Of a stretch of DNA of 64,000 nucleotides, positions 16,138 through 25,623 are shown piece after piece. A program made the position numbers and the translations under genes. Source of the DNA: Pseudomonas lalucatii (lineage in GTDB: Bacteria > Pseudomonadota > Gammaproteobacteria > Pseudomonadales > Pseudomonadaceae); assembly GCF_018398425.1 (NCBI RefSeq), contig NZ_JADPMV010000001.1, positions 2,790,001 to 2,854,000 on the forward strand, read 5' to 3'. Position 1 is the first letter of the stretch. Every line of letters begins with the position of its first letter. The notes beneath the pieces are model-generated. The model ran no database searches. It was not told where the DNA came from and was given only the letters and a program-made list of their open reading frames with translations.

Positions 16138-18738
16138 CTAGCGTGCTGTGTCATGGTCGTCGGGCGCCCTTCGGCGATCGTGGGGGAAACCGCTCAGGCA
16201 TCGGTCTAGGGTGTCCAGCAACTGCTCGGTGTCGAACGGCTTCTCCAGCCAGGTGACGGTACCGTCGTCGTCCAGCAGCTTGCGGCCCTCGTCGCAGTAG
16301 GCCGAGATCACCAGGATCGGCATCGCGCGGGTCTCCGGGTTGGCGCGTATCTCGCGGATCAGCGCCAGGCCATGGCCGTCGCTGAGGCGCAGGTCGAGGG
16401 TCATGGCGGCGTAGCGCTGCTGGCCCAGGCGCAACTGGGCCTGGGCCTCGCTGAACACGCAGTCGACCCGGTAGCCGGCATGGCCGAGCATGGTCTGCAG
16501 CAGGTGCACGATGCTCGGTTCGTCCTCCACGACCAGCAGCCGCGGGCCGCTCGAATGCGCCTCGTGCGGCGGCAGCGCCGCCTGCATCTCGATCAGCGGC
16601 AGCTCGAACCAGAAGGTCGCGCCCTCGCCGGGAACCGAATGGAAACCGACGCTGCCGTCCATGCGCTCGATCAGCTCCTTGCTGATCGCCAGGCCCAGGC
16701 CGGTGCCGGCCTGCTCGCGACGGTCCGAGCCGTCGGCCTGGGCGAACTTCTGGAAGATGCGCGCACGGAACGCCTCGGGAATGCCGGGCCCGCGGTCGCT
16801 GACGCTGACCCGCACCCGACTGCCGCGCAGCTCGCTGTGCAGCTGCACCCGTGCGCCGCGGGGGGAGAACTTGACGGCGTTGGAGAGGTAGTTGGCGAGC
16901 ACCTGCTGCAGGCGCGCGGCATCGACCCGCACCCACATGTCGCCCGGCTGGTCGAGGCTGAAGGACACGCCGTGCTGCTGGGCATAGGCCTGGTTGGCGG
17001 CCAGGGCTTCCTCGATCAGCGGCTTGAGCGGCTGGGTCAGCAGGTCGAAGGTCATCTTGCCGGCGGCCAGCTTCTCCATGTCCAGCAGGTCGTTGATCAG
17101 GTGGCTGAGGCGCTGGCAGTTCTGCTGGGCGATCTGCAGCATCTGCGCCATCAGCGGCGGCACCTTGCCGATGGCGCCGCCATTGACCAGGCCCAGGGAG
17201 CCGGCGATGGAGGTCAGCGGGGTGCGCAGCTCGTGGCTGACGGTGGAGACGAATTCGCTCTTCAGGCGCTCGATGCGCTTGCGCTCGCTGAGGTCGAGCA
17301 TGGTGCCGCTCAGGCGCTGCAGGCGGCCCTGGGCATCGCTCTGGATATAGCCGCGCAGCAGTACCGGCACCTCTTGTCCGTCGCGGTGCTGCATGCTGGT
17401 TTCACGGCTGAACGACTCGTCACCGGCCTCCACCGCCTGGCTCAGGCTGTCCTGCAGGGCGTTGAGGTCGGCGGGCAGCACCAGCTTGAGCCAGCGCATG
17501 ATCGGCTGCGGGCGTTCGTCGGGGGGATAGCCGAGCATCTCCCAGGCGCGCGGCGAGGCGAACAGGCTGCCGGCCTGCAGGTCGATGTCCCACCAGCCGT
17601 CGTTGCTGCCCTTGAGCACCAGGCGCTGGCGCTCCTCGCTCTGGCGCAGGGCCTCGCTGTTCCGCCGGATCTGCTCGGTCATCTTGCGCGCCAGGGCCTC
17701 GGCCTGCTCCCGGCGCAGGGTCAGCAGCGAGGCGAGCACGAACAGCAGCAGGCTGACGCCGAGGCCCAGCAGCACCAGCGGCCCGGCGTTCTGATAGCTG
17801 GCCTCGAAGGCCGGCAGGCTGGCGAAGGTCAGGGTCCAGCGCTGGCCGTAGAGCGCCAGCTGCAGCTGTTTGGTGAACTCCGGGGCGCGTCGAGCCTCGC
17901 CCTCCCGGGTGCTGAACAGCAGGGCCTCGGCCTGGGGCCGGGCGCCGTCGTAGATGGCGAAGTCCAGCTGCGGGGCCTGCTCGCCGAGGATGCCGGCCAT
18001 CAGGTCGTCCATCCGGTAGGGGCTGTAGACGATGCCGCGCAGCGCCGCCAGGCGCTGTTCGGGGCTGTCCAGGGGACGATCCGGGTGATACACCGGGACG
18101 TACATCAGCAGCCCGGCCTGGACCTTGCCGTGGGTCTCCTGCAGCAGGGTGACCCGGGCGGTGACACGCGTCTCGCCGCTGCCCGCGGCGAGCAGCATGG
18201 CGGCGCGCCGGGTCGGTTCGGACAGCATGTCGTAGCCGAAGGCGGCCAGGTTGCGGCCCGTCAGCGGCTCGAGAAAGTGTATCGAGCTGTACTGCGGGCG
18301 CGGTCCCGGCGGGTGCAGGCGGAAATTGGGGAAGCCCTCGGCGCGCACGCCGGCCTCGTAGGCCGCCACCTCTTCGGGCTGCAGCAGCTGGGCGTAGCCG
18401 ACGCCCTGGATGCCGGGGTAGTGGGCGGCCAGGTCGAGGCGCCGGTAATAGGTGCGCCACTCGCGGCGCTCGACCTGCTGGCTGGCGTCGAACAGGCCGG
18501 CGGCGCCCAGGAGGATCTGCTCGTGATCGTTCATGCGCTTGTCGATCGCCTGGCTGACCTCGTTCGCCAGCAGGTCGAACTGGCGCTGGGCGGCGAGATG
18601 CTCGCGCTGCTGCAGGTACAGCCAGCTCGTCAGGTTGGCCAGCAGGGCGATGGCCAGGACCGCCCAGGCCAGGCCGTTGCGGCGGCTGAAGAGGGTCTGC
18701 CGGTTGGCGCCGCCGTGCTGGCGGGGAGTCGCACTCAT
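16138..18738 (-). CDS. CHASE-PAS hybrid histidine kinase with one receiver
   Basis: An 866-residue inner-membrane sensor. Two membrane segments (about 22-42 and 319-340) flank a periplasmic CHASE domain (residues about 75-300, with YPGIQGVGYAQLL and YSSIHFLEPLTGRN). A PAS domain (about 370-485) leads to HisKA (phospho-His 502 in FVSTVSHELRTPLT), HATPase (GTGLGLAISKELIERM) and one receiver (acceptor in MTLDLRLSDG, Lys in LEKPFD). ATG 18738 has GAAGGA at good distance. An in-frame ATG at 18831 would overlap the upstream stop as ATGA and cannot be excluded. CHASE domains sense small extracellular ligands; the ligand here is unknown. Confidence 0.9.
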   Translation of the reverse strand: MSATPRQHGGANRQTLFSRRNGLAWAVLAIALLANLTSWLYLQQREHLAAQRQFDLLANEVSQAIDKRMNDHEQILLGAAGLFDASQQVERREWRTYYRRLDLAAHYPGIQGVGYAQLLQPEEVAAYEAGVRAEGFPNFRLHPPGPRPQYSSIHFLEPLTGRNLAAFGYDMLSEPTRRAAMLLAAGSGETRVTARVTLLQETHGKVQAGLLMYVPVYHPDRPLDSPEQRLAALRGIVYSPYRMDDLMAGILGEQAPQLDFAIYDGARPQAEALLFSTREGEARRAPEFTKQLQLALYGQRWTLTFASLPAFEASYQNAGPLVLLGLGVSLLLFVLASLLTLRREQAEALARKMTEQIRRNSEALRQSEERQRLVLKGSNDGWWDIDLQAGSLFASPRAWEMLGYPPDERPQPIMRWLKLVLPADLNALQDSLSQAVEAGDESFSRETSMQHRDGQEVPVLLRGYIQSDAQGRLQRLSGTMLDLSERKRIERLKSEFVSTVSHELRTPLTSIAGSLGLVNGGAIGKVPPLMAQMLQIAQQNCQRLSHLINDLLDMEKLAAGKMTFDLLTQPLKPLIEEALAANQAYAQQHGVSFSLDQPGDMWVRVDAARLQQVLANYLSNAVKFSPRGARVQLHSELRGSRVRVSVSDRGPGIPEAFRARIFQKFAQADGSDRREQAGTGLGLAISKELIERMDGSVGFHSVPGEGATFWFELPLIEMQAALPPHEAHSSGPRLLVVEDEPSIVHLLQTMLGHAGYRVDCVFSEAQAQLRLGQQRYAAMTLDLRLSDGHGLALIREIRANPETRAMPILVISAYCDEGRKLLDDDGTVTWLEKPFDTEQLLDTLDRCLSGFPHDRRRAPDDHDTAR

Positions 18739-18827
18739 GCCTGATCCTTCATCGGGGGTGGCGCCTGGCGAGGCCAGGACGGCCGCGCGACCTTGCGGCG
18801 GCGTTGAAGTCTGTCGCCGGGGCGGGC

Positions 18828-20780
18828 TCATGCTGACTGTTCCCCGCTGGCGTCGACGCGTGGCAGCTCGATCCAGAAGATAGCACCCTGGCCCTCCACG
18901 GAGTCGAAGCCGATGCGCCCGGCCATGTGTTCCACCAGCTCCTTGCTGATCGCCAGGCCCAGGCCGGTGCCGTTCTGCCGGCGGCTGTCGGAGGCGTCGG
19001 CCTGGGCGAACTTCTGGAAGATGCGCGGGTGGAAGGCCGCCGGGATGCCGGGGCCGTGGTCGCGTACGTGCAGGCGCAGGCATTGCCCGCGGCGCTCGGT
19101 GAAGAGCTCCACGTCCCCGCGGGGCGGGGAGAACCTGGCGGCGTTGGCCAACAGGTTGCTCAGCACCTGCTGCAGGCGGTGCGCGTCGATGTGCACCCAG
19201 TCCGCGCAGTGGCCGAGCTGGCGCAGGCGCACCCCGTAGTCGGCGGCGTAGGCCTGGTTGGCCTGCAGCGCCTGGTCGATCAGCGGCTGCAGGGGGCGTG
19301 GCTGGCAATCGAAGAGCATGCGCCCGGCCTCCAGCTTGCCGATGTCCAGCAGGTCGTTGATCAACAGGGCGAGGCGCCGGCTGTTGTCGCCGGCGATCTG
19401 CAGCATCTGCCGCAGGTGCCCGGGGACCTCGCCGAGGGCGCCGCCGTTGAGCAGCTCCAGCGGGCCGCTGATGGCGGTGAGCGGGGTGCGCAGTTCGTGG
19501 CTGACGGTGGACACGAACTCGTTCTGCAGGCGTTGCAGGCGCTTGCTTTCGCGGATGTCCTGCAGGTGGAGGATCCACCTGGCGTGCTCGGGCGTGTCGC
19601 CCTCGAGGGCGGCGGCGCTCAGCTCGACATCGATGGCTTCGCCCTGGGCGTCGAGCAGGCAGGCCTGAAGGCCGCGTACCGGGCCGGGGGCGGGGGCGGC
19701 GAGCAACTGCTCCTGCAGGCTATGCAGGCGGTTGTCGCCGAACTGGGCGAGGCGGTGGCCGAGCAGGCTCCGTGGCTCGCGCTGCAGCAAGCGGCACAGG
19801 GAGCGGTTGACGGACAGCAGGCGCGCCTCGGCGTCGAGCAGCGCCAGGCCCTGGGGGGCCTGGTCGAAGGCCTGGCGAAACTGCCGCTGACTCTGGTTGA
19901 GGGCCAGCAGCAGGCTGGCCTGGCGGTGCTGGCCGTGCAGGCTCAGGCCGATCAGTGCACTCACCGCCAGGGCCAGGCCCCAGCCGGCCAGTCGCAACCA
20001 GAGCAGGGGGGCCGGCCGGGCCTGGGCGGCGCGGGCCTCGAGCTGCCACTGGGCGCCGGCCAGCTGCACCTGCAGCGCCACCGTCGGCGTGCCGTCCGCG
20101 GCGCGGCCCTTGACCAGGCTGGCCGCGGTGCCCTCGAGGCGTTCGAGGTGGATGGCCAGGTCGAGTTCGCCGGCCACCCGCTCGACCTGGGCATACAGCC
20201 GGTCGTAGTCGATCACCGTGCTGATCAGCCCCCAGTAGCTGTCGTCGCCGAGAAACACCGGCACCCGGTAGATCAGCCCCCTGCCGCCCTGCACCAGTTG
20301 CAGCGGGCCGTCCAGCCCCGGCGCGCGGCTGGCGATGAGGCGCTGCACCGCCGGCCACTGCTGGGGCTGGTCGGGGTAGTAGAGGCCCAGCGCGCGCTCG
20401 TTGCCGGCCAGCGGGTAGACGAAGGCGATGCGGTTGCCCGGCGCCAGGCCGATGTTGCGGATATGCCGGCCCTGGCGCAGCAGGCCATCCAGCCAGGGCT
20501 GCAGCTCGGGGGAATGCACCTGGCCCTGGCGCGCGCCGATATAGGAGGCCAGGCCGGTGGCCAGGTGCAGGGTGGCGTTGAGTTCGCTGAGCAGCACCGC
20601 GCGCACCTCGCCGGCGCGGGCGGTGAGGCGCTGCTGGGCGGACTCGAACTGGCGCAGGGCATACTGCTGCAGCAGCAGTTCCACGCCCAGGCCGAGCAGC
20701 AGCAGCAGGCCGAGGCTGATCGTCCAGTTCAGCGTGCGCCGCCGGCGCGACCTGGTGCCCAGGCGGCTCGGGCGACTCAT
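18828..20780 (-). CDS. CHASE-type periplasmic sensor, PAS, histidine kinase
   Basis: A 650-residue membrane kinase. A hydrophobic segment near 18-38 and another near 275-295 bound a periplasmic sensor with the features YIGARQGQVHSP, NIGLAPGNRIAFVYPLAGNE and YWGLISTVIDYDRLY, typical of CHASE domains. One PAS domain (LNQSQRQFRQAFDQAPQGLALLDAE; quoted in part) precedes HisKA with FVSTVSHELRTPLTAISG and a HATPase with GPGIPAAFHPRIF and GTGLGLAISKELVEHM. There is no receiver, so phosphate must pass to a separate receiver. The start overlaps the stop of the upstream kinase as ATGA (20777-20780). Confidence 0.9.
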   Translation of the reverse strand: MSRPSRLGTRSRRRRTLNWTISLGLLLLLGLGVELLLQQYALRQFESAQQRLTARAGEVRAVLLSELNATLHLATGLASYIGARQGQVHSPELQPWLDGLLRQGRHIRNIGLAPGNRIAFVYPLAGNERALGLYYPDQPQQWPAVQRLIASRAPGLDGPLQLVQGGRGLIYRVPVFLGDDSYWGLISTVIDYDRLYAQVERVAGELDLAIHLERLEGTAASLVKGRAADGTPTVALQVQLAGAQWQLEARAAQARPAPLLWLRLAGWGLALAVSALIGLSLHGQHRQASLLLALNQSQRQFRQAFDQAPQGLALLDAEARLLSVNRSLCRLLQREPRSLLGHRLAQFGDNRLHSLQEQLLAAPAPGPVRGLQACLLDAQGEAIDVELSAAALEGDTPEHARWILHLQDIRESKRLQRLQNEFVSTVSHELRTPLTAISGPLELLNGGALGEVPGHLRQMLQIAGDNSRRLALLINDLLDIGKLEAGRMLFDCQPRPLQPLIDQALQANQAYAADYGVRLRQLGHCADWVHIDAHRLQQVLSNLLANAARFSPPRGDVELFTERRGQCLRLHVRDHGPGIPAAFHPRIFQKFAQADASDSRRQNGTGLGLAISKELVEHMAGRIGFDSVEGQGAIFWIELPRVDASGEQSA

Positions 20781-23700
20781 GCCGGGGCCTGCTCGGGCAG
20801 CTCGAACCAGAAGGTGGCGCCCTGGCCTTCCACCGAATCGACGCCGATGCGTCCGCCCATGCGCTCGATGATCGCCTTGCTGATGGCCAGGCCGAGGCCG
20901 GTGCCGCCCTTGCTGCGGGTGTCGGTGGAGTCGACCTGGGAGAACTTGCCGAACAGGCGGTGCTTGAAGCGCTCCGGCACGCCGGGGCCCCGGTCGTGCA
21001 CGCTGACCCGCAGCCAGCCGGCGTGGGACTGCGCCCGCAGCTCGATGGCCTGGCCGGGGGGGGAGAACTTCGCCGCATTGGACAGCAGGTTGGCCAGCAC
21101 CTGCAGCAGGCGCTGAGCGTCGGCCCGGACCCGGGCGGCTGCGGTGTTGTCGTACAGTTCGAGGCCGACCTCGAACTGCCGGGCATAGGGCAGGTTCTGC
21201 TCCAGGGCCTGCTCGAGCAGCGGCCGCAGTGGTTGCTCGAGCAGCTCGAAGGGCATCTGCCCGGCGGCCAGCTTGTCCATGTCCAGCAGGTCGTTGATCA
21301 GGGCGCCGAGGCGCTGGCAGTTGCCCTGGGCGATCTTCAGCATCTGCTGCATGGTGGCGGGCACCTCGCCGAGCACGCCACCGTTGATCAGGCCGAGGGA
21401 GCCGGCGATGGCGGTCAGCGGGGTACGCAGCTCGTGGCTGACGGTGGAGACGAAGTCGTCCTTCATCCGTTCGATGCGCTTGCGTTCGCTGATATCGCGG
21501 ATCACCGCGATGAAGCGCGGTTCGTCCTGGTGGCTGATCTGCGAGACGGCCAGCTCCAGGGCGAAGACTTCGCCGCTGCTGCGCTGCCCGCTCAGCTCCC
21601 GCACGCTGCCGATCAGGCGCGCCTCGCCGCTGTCGCGGTAGCGCGCCAGGTAGTCGTCGTGGGCCGAGCGCTCGGGCTCCGGCATCAGCAGCTTGACGTT
21701 CTGCCCCAGCACCTGTTCCAGGCGGTAGCCGAACAGCTGCTCGGCGGCGCGGTTGAAGGTCTCGATGCGGCCGTACTGGTCGATGGTGACGATGGCGTCG
21801 AGGACGTTCTCCAGCAGGGTGCGCAGGTAGTCCTCGCGCTCGCGCAGCGCCCGCTCGGCGGCGATGCGCTCGGTGAAATCCTGCACCTGGGAGACGAAAT
21901 GCACCGGCTGGCCCTGGCCGTCGCGCACCAGGGAGACGCTGAGCAGCACCCAGACGGTTTCGCCGCGCTTGTTCAGGTAGCGCTTCTCCATCTGGTAGGC
22001 GTTGATCCGCCCCTGCAGCAGGGCCTCGAGCTGCTCCAGGTCGGCCTGCAGGTCGTCCGGGTGGGTGATGTGCTGGAAGTCGCTGCACAGCAGCTCCTCG
22101 CGGCTGTAGCCGAGCATCCGGCAGAGCTCGTCGTTGACCTCCAGCCACTGGCCCTGCGGGGAGACCAGGGCCATGCCCTGGGGGGCGGTGCTGAAGGCCG
22201 TGCTGAAGCGCTGCTGGCTGAGCTTGAGCTGGTCCTCGACCGCCTTGCGCGCGCTGATGTCCCAGATGAAGCCGGAGATCCACAGCAGCTGGCCTTGGCT
22301 GTCGTATTCGCCGCGGCCTTTGCCGCGCACCCAGACGTCGTGGCCCTCGGCATGCCGCAGGCGGTAGGTCAGCTCGAAGGCTTCCTGGCGGGCGAGCGCC
22401 TCGATGATGCGGTAGGTGTCCGGCAGGTCGTCGGGGTGGATCAGGCTGGCGTAGCTGCGCCGACGGTTGTCGATGAGGTCGTTGGCCGGGTAGCCGCACA
22501 GGTTGGCGATTTCCTCGCTGATATAGCGCATGGTCCACGCGGCGTCGTTGTCGCAGCGGTAGACCACGCCGGGCAGGTTGCTGACCATGCCGCGGAAGCG
22601 GCTCTCGCTCTTCTGCAGGGCGCGGGTGGCCTGCTGCAGCTCGCTGATGTCGCTGGCGATGCCGAGGAAGCCGGTGATGCCGCCGGAACCGTCGCGGATG
22701 GCGCTGACGGTCAGGTTGACCGTGCGTCGTTGACCGTCCTTGCGCACATAGGTCCACTGCCGGGTCTCGGGCTCGCCCCGGCGCGGGTTGTGCACGAACA
22801 CCTCGAAGCCCTCCACCGGCCGCCCCGCGGCCTGGCCGAGGGCGCGGCCGCGCTGGCGCACCTCTTCGGTCAGGTGGAACACCGCCGGGCTGCAGCGGCC
22901 GACCGTTTCCGCGGCCCGGTAGCCGAGCAGGCGCTCGGCGCCGGAGTTGAACAGGGTGATCAGGCCGGCGGGGTCGGTGGCGATGACCGACACCCCGGTG
23001 GCGGAATCGAGCACCGCCTGGAGGAAACCGCGCGCCTGGTGGATTTCCAGGTCGCGCTGTTTGCTGTCGCTGATGTCCTGCACGGTGCCGACCAGGCGCT
23101 GCGGCCGGCCCTGTGCGTCGCGCTGCAGGCGGCCCAGCTCATGGATCCAGCGGGTGGTGCCATCGGGGCGGACGATGCGGTAGATCACCTCGTGCCCGCC
23201 GCCGGCCTCGGCCTGGCGCTGGCTGGCTGCGATCAGGTGGCGGTCCTCGGGGTGCACGCACTGGCTGAAGGCCGCCATGCTGGGGCGGAACTGCTGCGGG
23301 TCCTGGCCGAAGATGGCGAAGATGACCTCCGACCAGTGCGCCTCGCCGCTGCCCAGGTCGACCTCCCAGTGGCCCAGGCGGGCGATCTGCTGGGATTCGT
23401 TCAGGCGCTCCAGCAGGGCCTGGCGGGCTTGGGCCTGGCGCTGGCGTTCGAGGGTGGCGCCGACCCAGCGGGCGAACAGGCGGAGGAACTCGCGGTCGGC
23501 CTCGTCGAAGGGGTGCTCGCGCACGTGCGCGGCGGAGAAGTTGAGGGTGCCGAAGCGCCGGCCGCCGACCCAGATGGCGATGCCGATATAGGTCTCCAGG
23601 GCGAACTGCTGGTAGCAGGGGTGGCCGGCGTGGGGCGACTGGGCCATGTGTTCGATGGCCAGTACCTCGTCGCTCTGCAGGGTGAGGCTGCAGTAGGTGT

Positions 23701-25588
23701 CGCCGAGGACGAAGCTCTGGCCGTCCTGCAGGCTGCCGTGCGGCGACACCTGGACCTGTACCCGGTACTCCTCGCCGTCGATCTGGCTGATGATCGCCAG
23801 CGGCAGCTGGTAGAAGCGCGCGCCCAGCTGCAGGGCCTGGCGCAGCTGCTCCTGGCTCTTGTGCTGGGGCAGTGCGGCGATCTCGTTGAGCGCACGCAGC
23901 GCGTCCTGCTGGCGCTGCAGGCGCCACTGCTGGTGCTCGCGCTGGCGGTCGCGGCGCAACGCCTCGATCAGCTGCCCTAGGGTGGCCAGCAGCGGATGCA
24001 GCTGCTCGAGCAGCTCGTGGGGGTAGCCCTCGGCCCGGTTGGCCAGGCCGAGCAGGCCGATCAGTTGCCCGCGGCTGAAGATCGGCAGGCCGGCGGCGGC
24101 CTGCAGCGGCTGGTGCGGCGTGGACAGGCCGCTGGACAGCCCGGGCGGCACGGGGTCGAGCAGCAGTGGCTGGCCGCTGAGCAGCACCCGTCCGAACAGG
24201 CTGTCGGGGTCGCGCAGCGTCGTGTCGGGCGGGGCGTCCTGTGCGTCTGCCGTGGGACGGGCCAGGTCGCATACCGCGTAGGTGCACAGGTAGGGCGCGT
24301 CGTCGGCGTCGCTCAGCACCTCGCCGATGAAGCCGAAGGGGCTGGCGCTGAGCTCGAGGATGCGGCGCAGCAGGCCGTCGAACACCTGGTACTGGTTCTG
24401 CGCGTCGATATAGGCGGCCTGGGCCTGGGTGATGACGGTCAGCAGCTGGCGCGCCTGCTCGCTCTGCTGGTGCTTGCCCAGCAGCGCCTGCTGGTGGCGC
24501 TGCATCAGCGCCCGGGTGCCGTTGCGGGTGGCGAACAGCAGCAGCAGGAGCAGGGCCTCGGCGCCCAGCCAGGCCAGCAGCCACTTGCCGACCAGCCACT
24601 GCTTCTCCTCCTGGTGGCGGACGTACAGCTCGCTGACATCGCGCCAGACCAGGGCCAGGGCCTCGGCCCGGCCCGGCCCGGCATCCTGCAGCTGCGGATA
24701 AGCGGGCAGGACGATCTGGTTGAGCAGATAGGTCTGGCCGCGGTCGGCGATCAGTTTGAGCGTGGTGCCGCTGTCCGGGTCCGGCAGCAGCTGCTGCTCC
24801 TGCCAGCGGCGCACCTCCGGGCGCGAGGCGTCCATCAGGTGCCAGCGCCTGGCGCGCGTCGGCAGGCCGCGCAGGCTCTCACCGCCGTCCGGCGAGGCGA
24901 GCAGGTTGTGGCGCACCAGCAAGGCGACGCCGGCCCCCAGCTCCTGATCGAGCCGACGCAGGTCGTCGAGCACGCCGAGGCCCACCTCGATCGCCCCGAC
25001 CGTGGCCATGCCGTCGCCGCGTTCCACCTGCAGCGGTGCGACCGCGCGCATGCCCAGGTGGTCGGGCTGCAGGCTCAGGCCGGAGCGGCTGCGGCCGTCG
25101 TCCAGGGCGTCGCGCAGCATCGGCCGGCCGGCGCCCTGGCGATCGCCGAAGACCTTGGGCTCGTGCACCCGCAGCAGCACCTCGGCGCCGGGTGCCAGGT
25201 GGACATAGAGGAGAAAGGGGTGGCCGCTCTGCAGGCGGCGCCAGCGCGGCACCAGGCGGGTGTACAGCTGGCTGCGGATATAGCCGCGGCTGGCGTCGTC
25301 GGCGTCCTTGCCCTCGGCGGCCAGCACCTGGGCCTGGCGCACCAGCTCCACCACCCAGGCGTCGGCGGCCATGGCATCGGCGAGCGTCTGCGCCTGCTCC
25401 TGCAGGCTGTCCTGGCTGCCCTGCTGGGCCAGGCGCTGCAGCTCGCCCTGGCGGGTCATCTGCAGTTGCCACAGGGTGTCCCGCTCGTGCAGCGCCTGCC
25501 CGCCGAGCACGCTGAAGAGCAGCGCCAGGAGCAGGCTGCCGCCGACCACGATCCAGCGGACGCTGTCGCGCTTGGCGGCCGGGCTCAT
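20777..25588 (-). CDS. Large multisensor histidine kinase (Cache-like, 2 GAF, 5 PAS)
   Basis: A 1603-residue kinase, unusually long. A membrane segment near 12-30 and another near 340-360 enclose a double-Cache-like periplasmic region. Two GAF domains follow (about 380-560 and 575-740), then five PAS units (about 755-1365; examples ARLGHWEVDLGSGEAHW and VLDAIVTIDQYGRIETFNRA), HisKA (FVSTVSHELRTPLTAIAG, near 1375) and HATPase (GPGVPERFKHRLF, GGTGLGLAISKAIIERM). No receiver is attached. It would integrate one external and several internal cues. The domain count was made by eye from PAS boundary motifs and could be off by one. Confidence 0.88.
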   Translation of the reverse strand: MSPAAKRDSVRWIVVGGSLLLALLFSVLGGQALHERDTLWQLQMTRQGELQRLAQQGSQDSLQEQAQTLADAMAADAWVVELVRQAQVLAAEGKDADDASRGYIRSQLYTRLVPRWRRLQSGHPFLLYVHLAPGAEVLLRVHEPKVFGDRQGAGRPMLRDALDDGRSRSGLSLQPDHLGMRAVAPLQVERGDGMATVGAIEVGLGVLDDLRRLDQELGAGVALLVRHNLLASPDGGESLRGLPTRARRWHLMDASRPEVRRWQEQQLLPDPDSGTTLKLIADRGQTYLLNQIVLPAYPQLQDAGPGRAEALALVWRDVSELYVRHQEEKQWLVGKWLLAWLGAEALLLLLLFATRNGTRALMQRHQQALLGKHQQSEQARQLLTVITQAQAAYIDAQNQYQVFDGLLRRILELSASPFGFIGEVLSDADDAPYLCTYAVCDLARPTADAQDAPPDTTLRDPDSLFGRVLLSGQPLLLDPVPPGLSSGLSTPHQPLQAAAGLPIFSRGQLIGLLGLANRAEGYPHELLEQLHPLLATLGQLIEALRRDRQREHQQWRLQRQQDALRALNEIAALPQHKSQEQLRQALQLGARFYQLPLAIISQIDGEEYRVQVQVSPHGSLQDGQSFVLGDTYCSLTLQSDEVLAIEHMAQSPHAGHPCYQQFALETYIGIAIWVGGRRFGTLNFSAAHVREHPFDEADREFLRLFARWVGATLERQRQAQARQALLERLNESQQIARLGHWEVDLGSGEAHWSEVIFAIFGQDPQQFRPSMAAFSQCVHPEDRHLIAASQRQAEAGGGHEVIYRIVRPDGTTRWIHELGRLQRDAQGRPQRLVGTVQDISDSKQRDLEIHQARGFLQAVLDSATGVSVIATDPAGLITLFNSGAERLLGYRAAETVGRCSPAVFHLTEEVRQRGRALGQAAGRPVEGFEVFVHNPRRGEPETRQWTYVRKDGQRRTVNLTVSAIRDGSGGITGFLGIASDISELQQATRALQKSESRFRGMVSNLPGVVYRCDNDAAWTMRYISEEIANLCGYPANDLIDNRRRSYASLIHPDDLPDTYRIIEALARQEAFELTYRLRHAEGHDVWVRGKGRGEYDSQGQLLWISGFIWDISARKAVEDQLKLSQQRFSTAFSTAPQGMALVSPQGQWLEVNDELCRMLGYSREELLCSDFQHITHPDDLQADLEQLEALLQGRINAYQMEKRYLNKRGETVWVLLSVSLVRDGQGQPVHFVSQVQDFTERIAAERALREREDYLRTLLENVLDAIVTIDQYGRIETFNRAAEQLFGYRLEQVLGQNVKLLMPEPERSAHDDYLARYRDSGEARLIGSVRELSGQRSSGEVFALELAVSQISHQDEPRFIAVIRDISERKRIERMKDDFVSTVSHELRTPLTAIAGSLGLINGGVLGEVPATMQQMLKIAQGNCQRLGALINDLLDMDKLAAGQMPFELLEQPLRPLLEQALEQNLPYARQFEVGLELYDNTAAARVRADAQRLLQVLANLLSNAAKFSPPGQAIELRAQSHAGWLRVSVHDRGPGVPERFKHRLFGKFSQVDSTDTRSKGGTGLGLAISKAIIERMGGRIGVDSVEGQGATFWFELPEQAPA

Positions 25589-25623
25589 CGACGACGTTCC
25601 GGGGCGCGGGCTGCCGGCATGCT

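Noticed and set aside
18739-19578. Upstream part of the frame containing the CHASE-PAS-REC kinase
   Set aside because: Overlaps the previous kinase in another frame; residues are Arg/Pro/Ala-rich. Only the ATG at 18831 remains a possible alternative start.
12949-25588. Repeated kinase-core DNA as an assembly duplication
   Set aside because: The cores differ at many codons and have different sensors and tails, so they are real paralogues, not a repeated contig piece.
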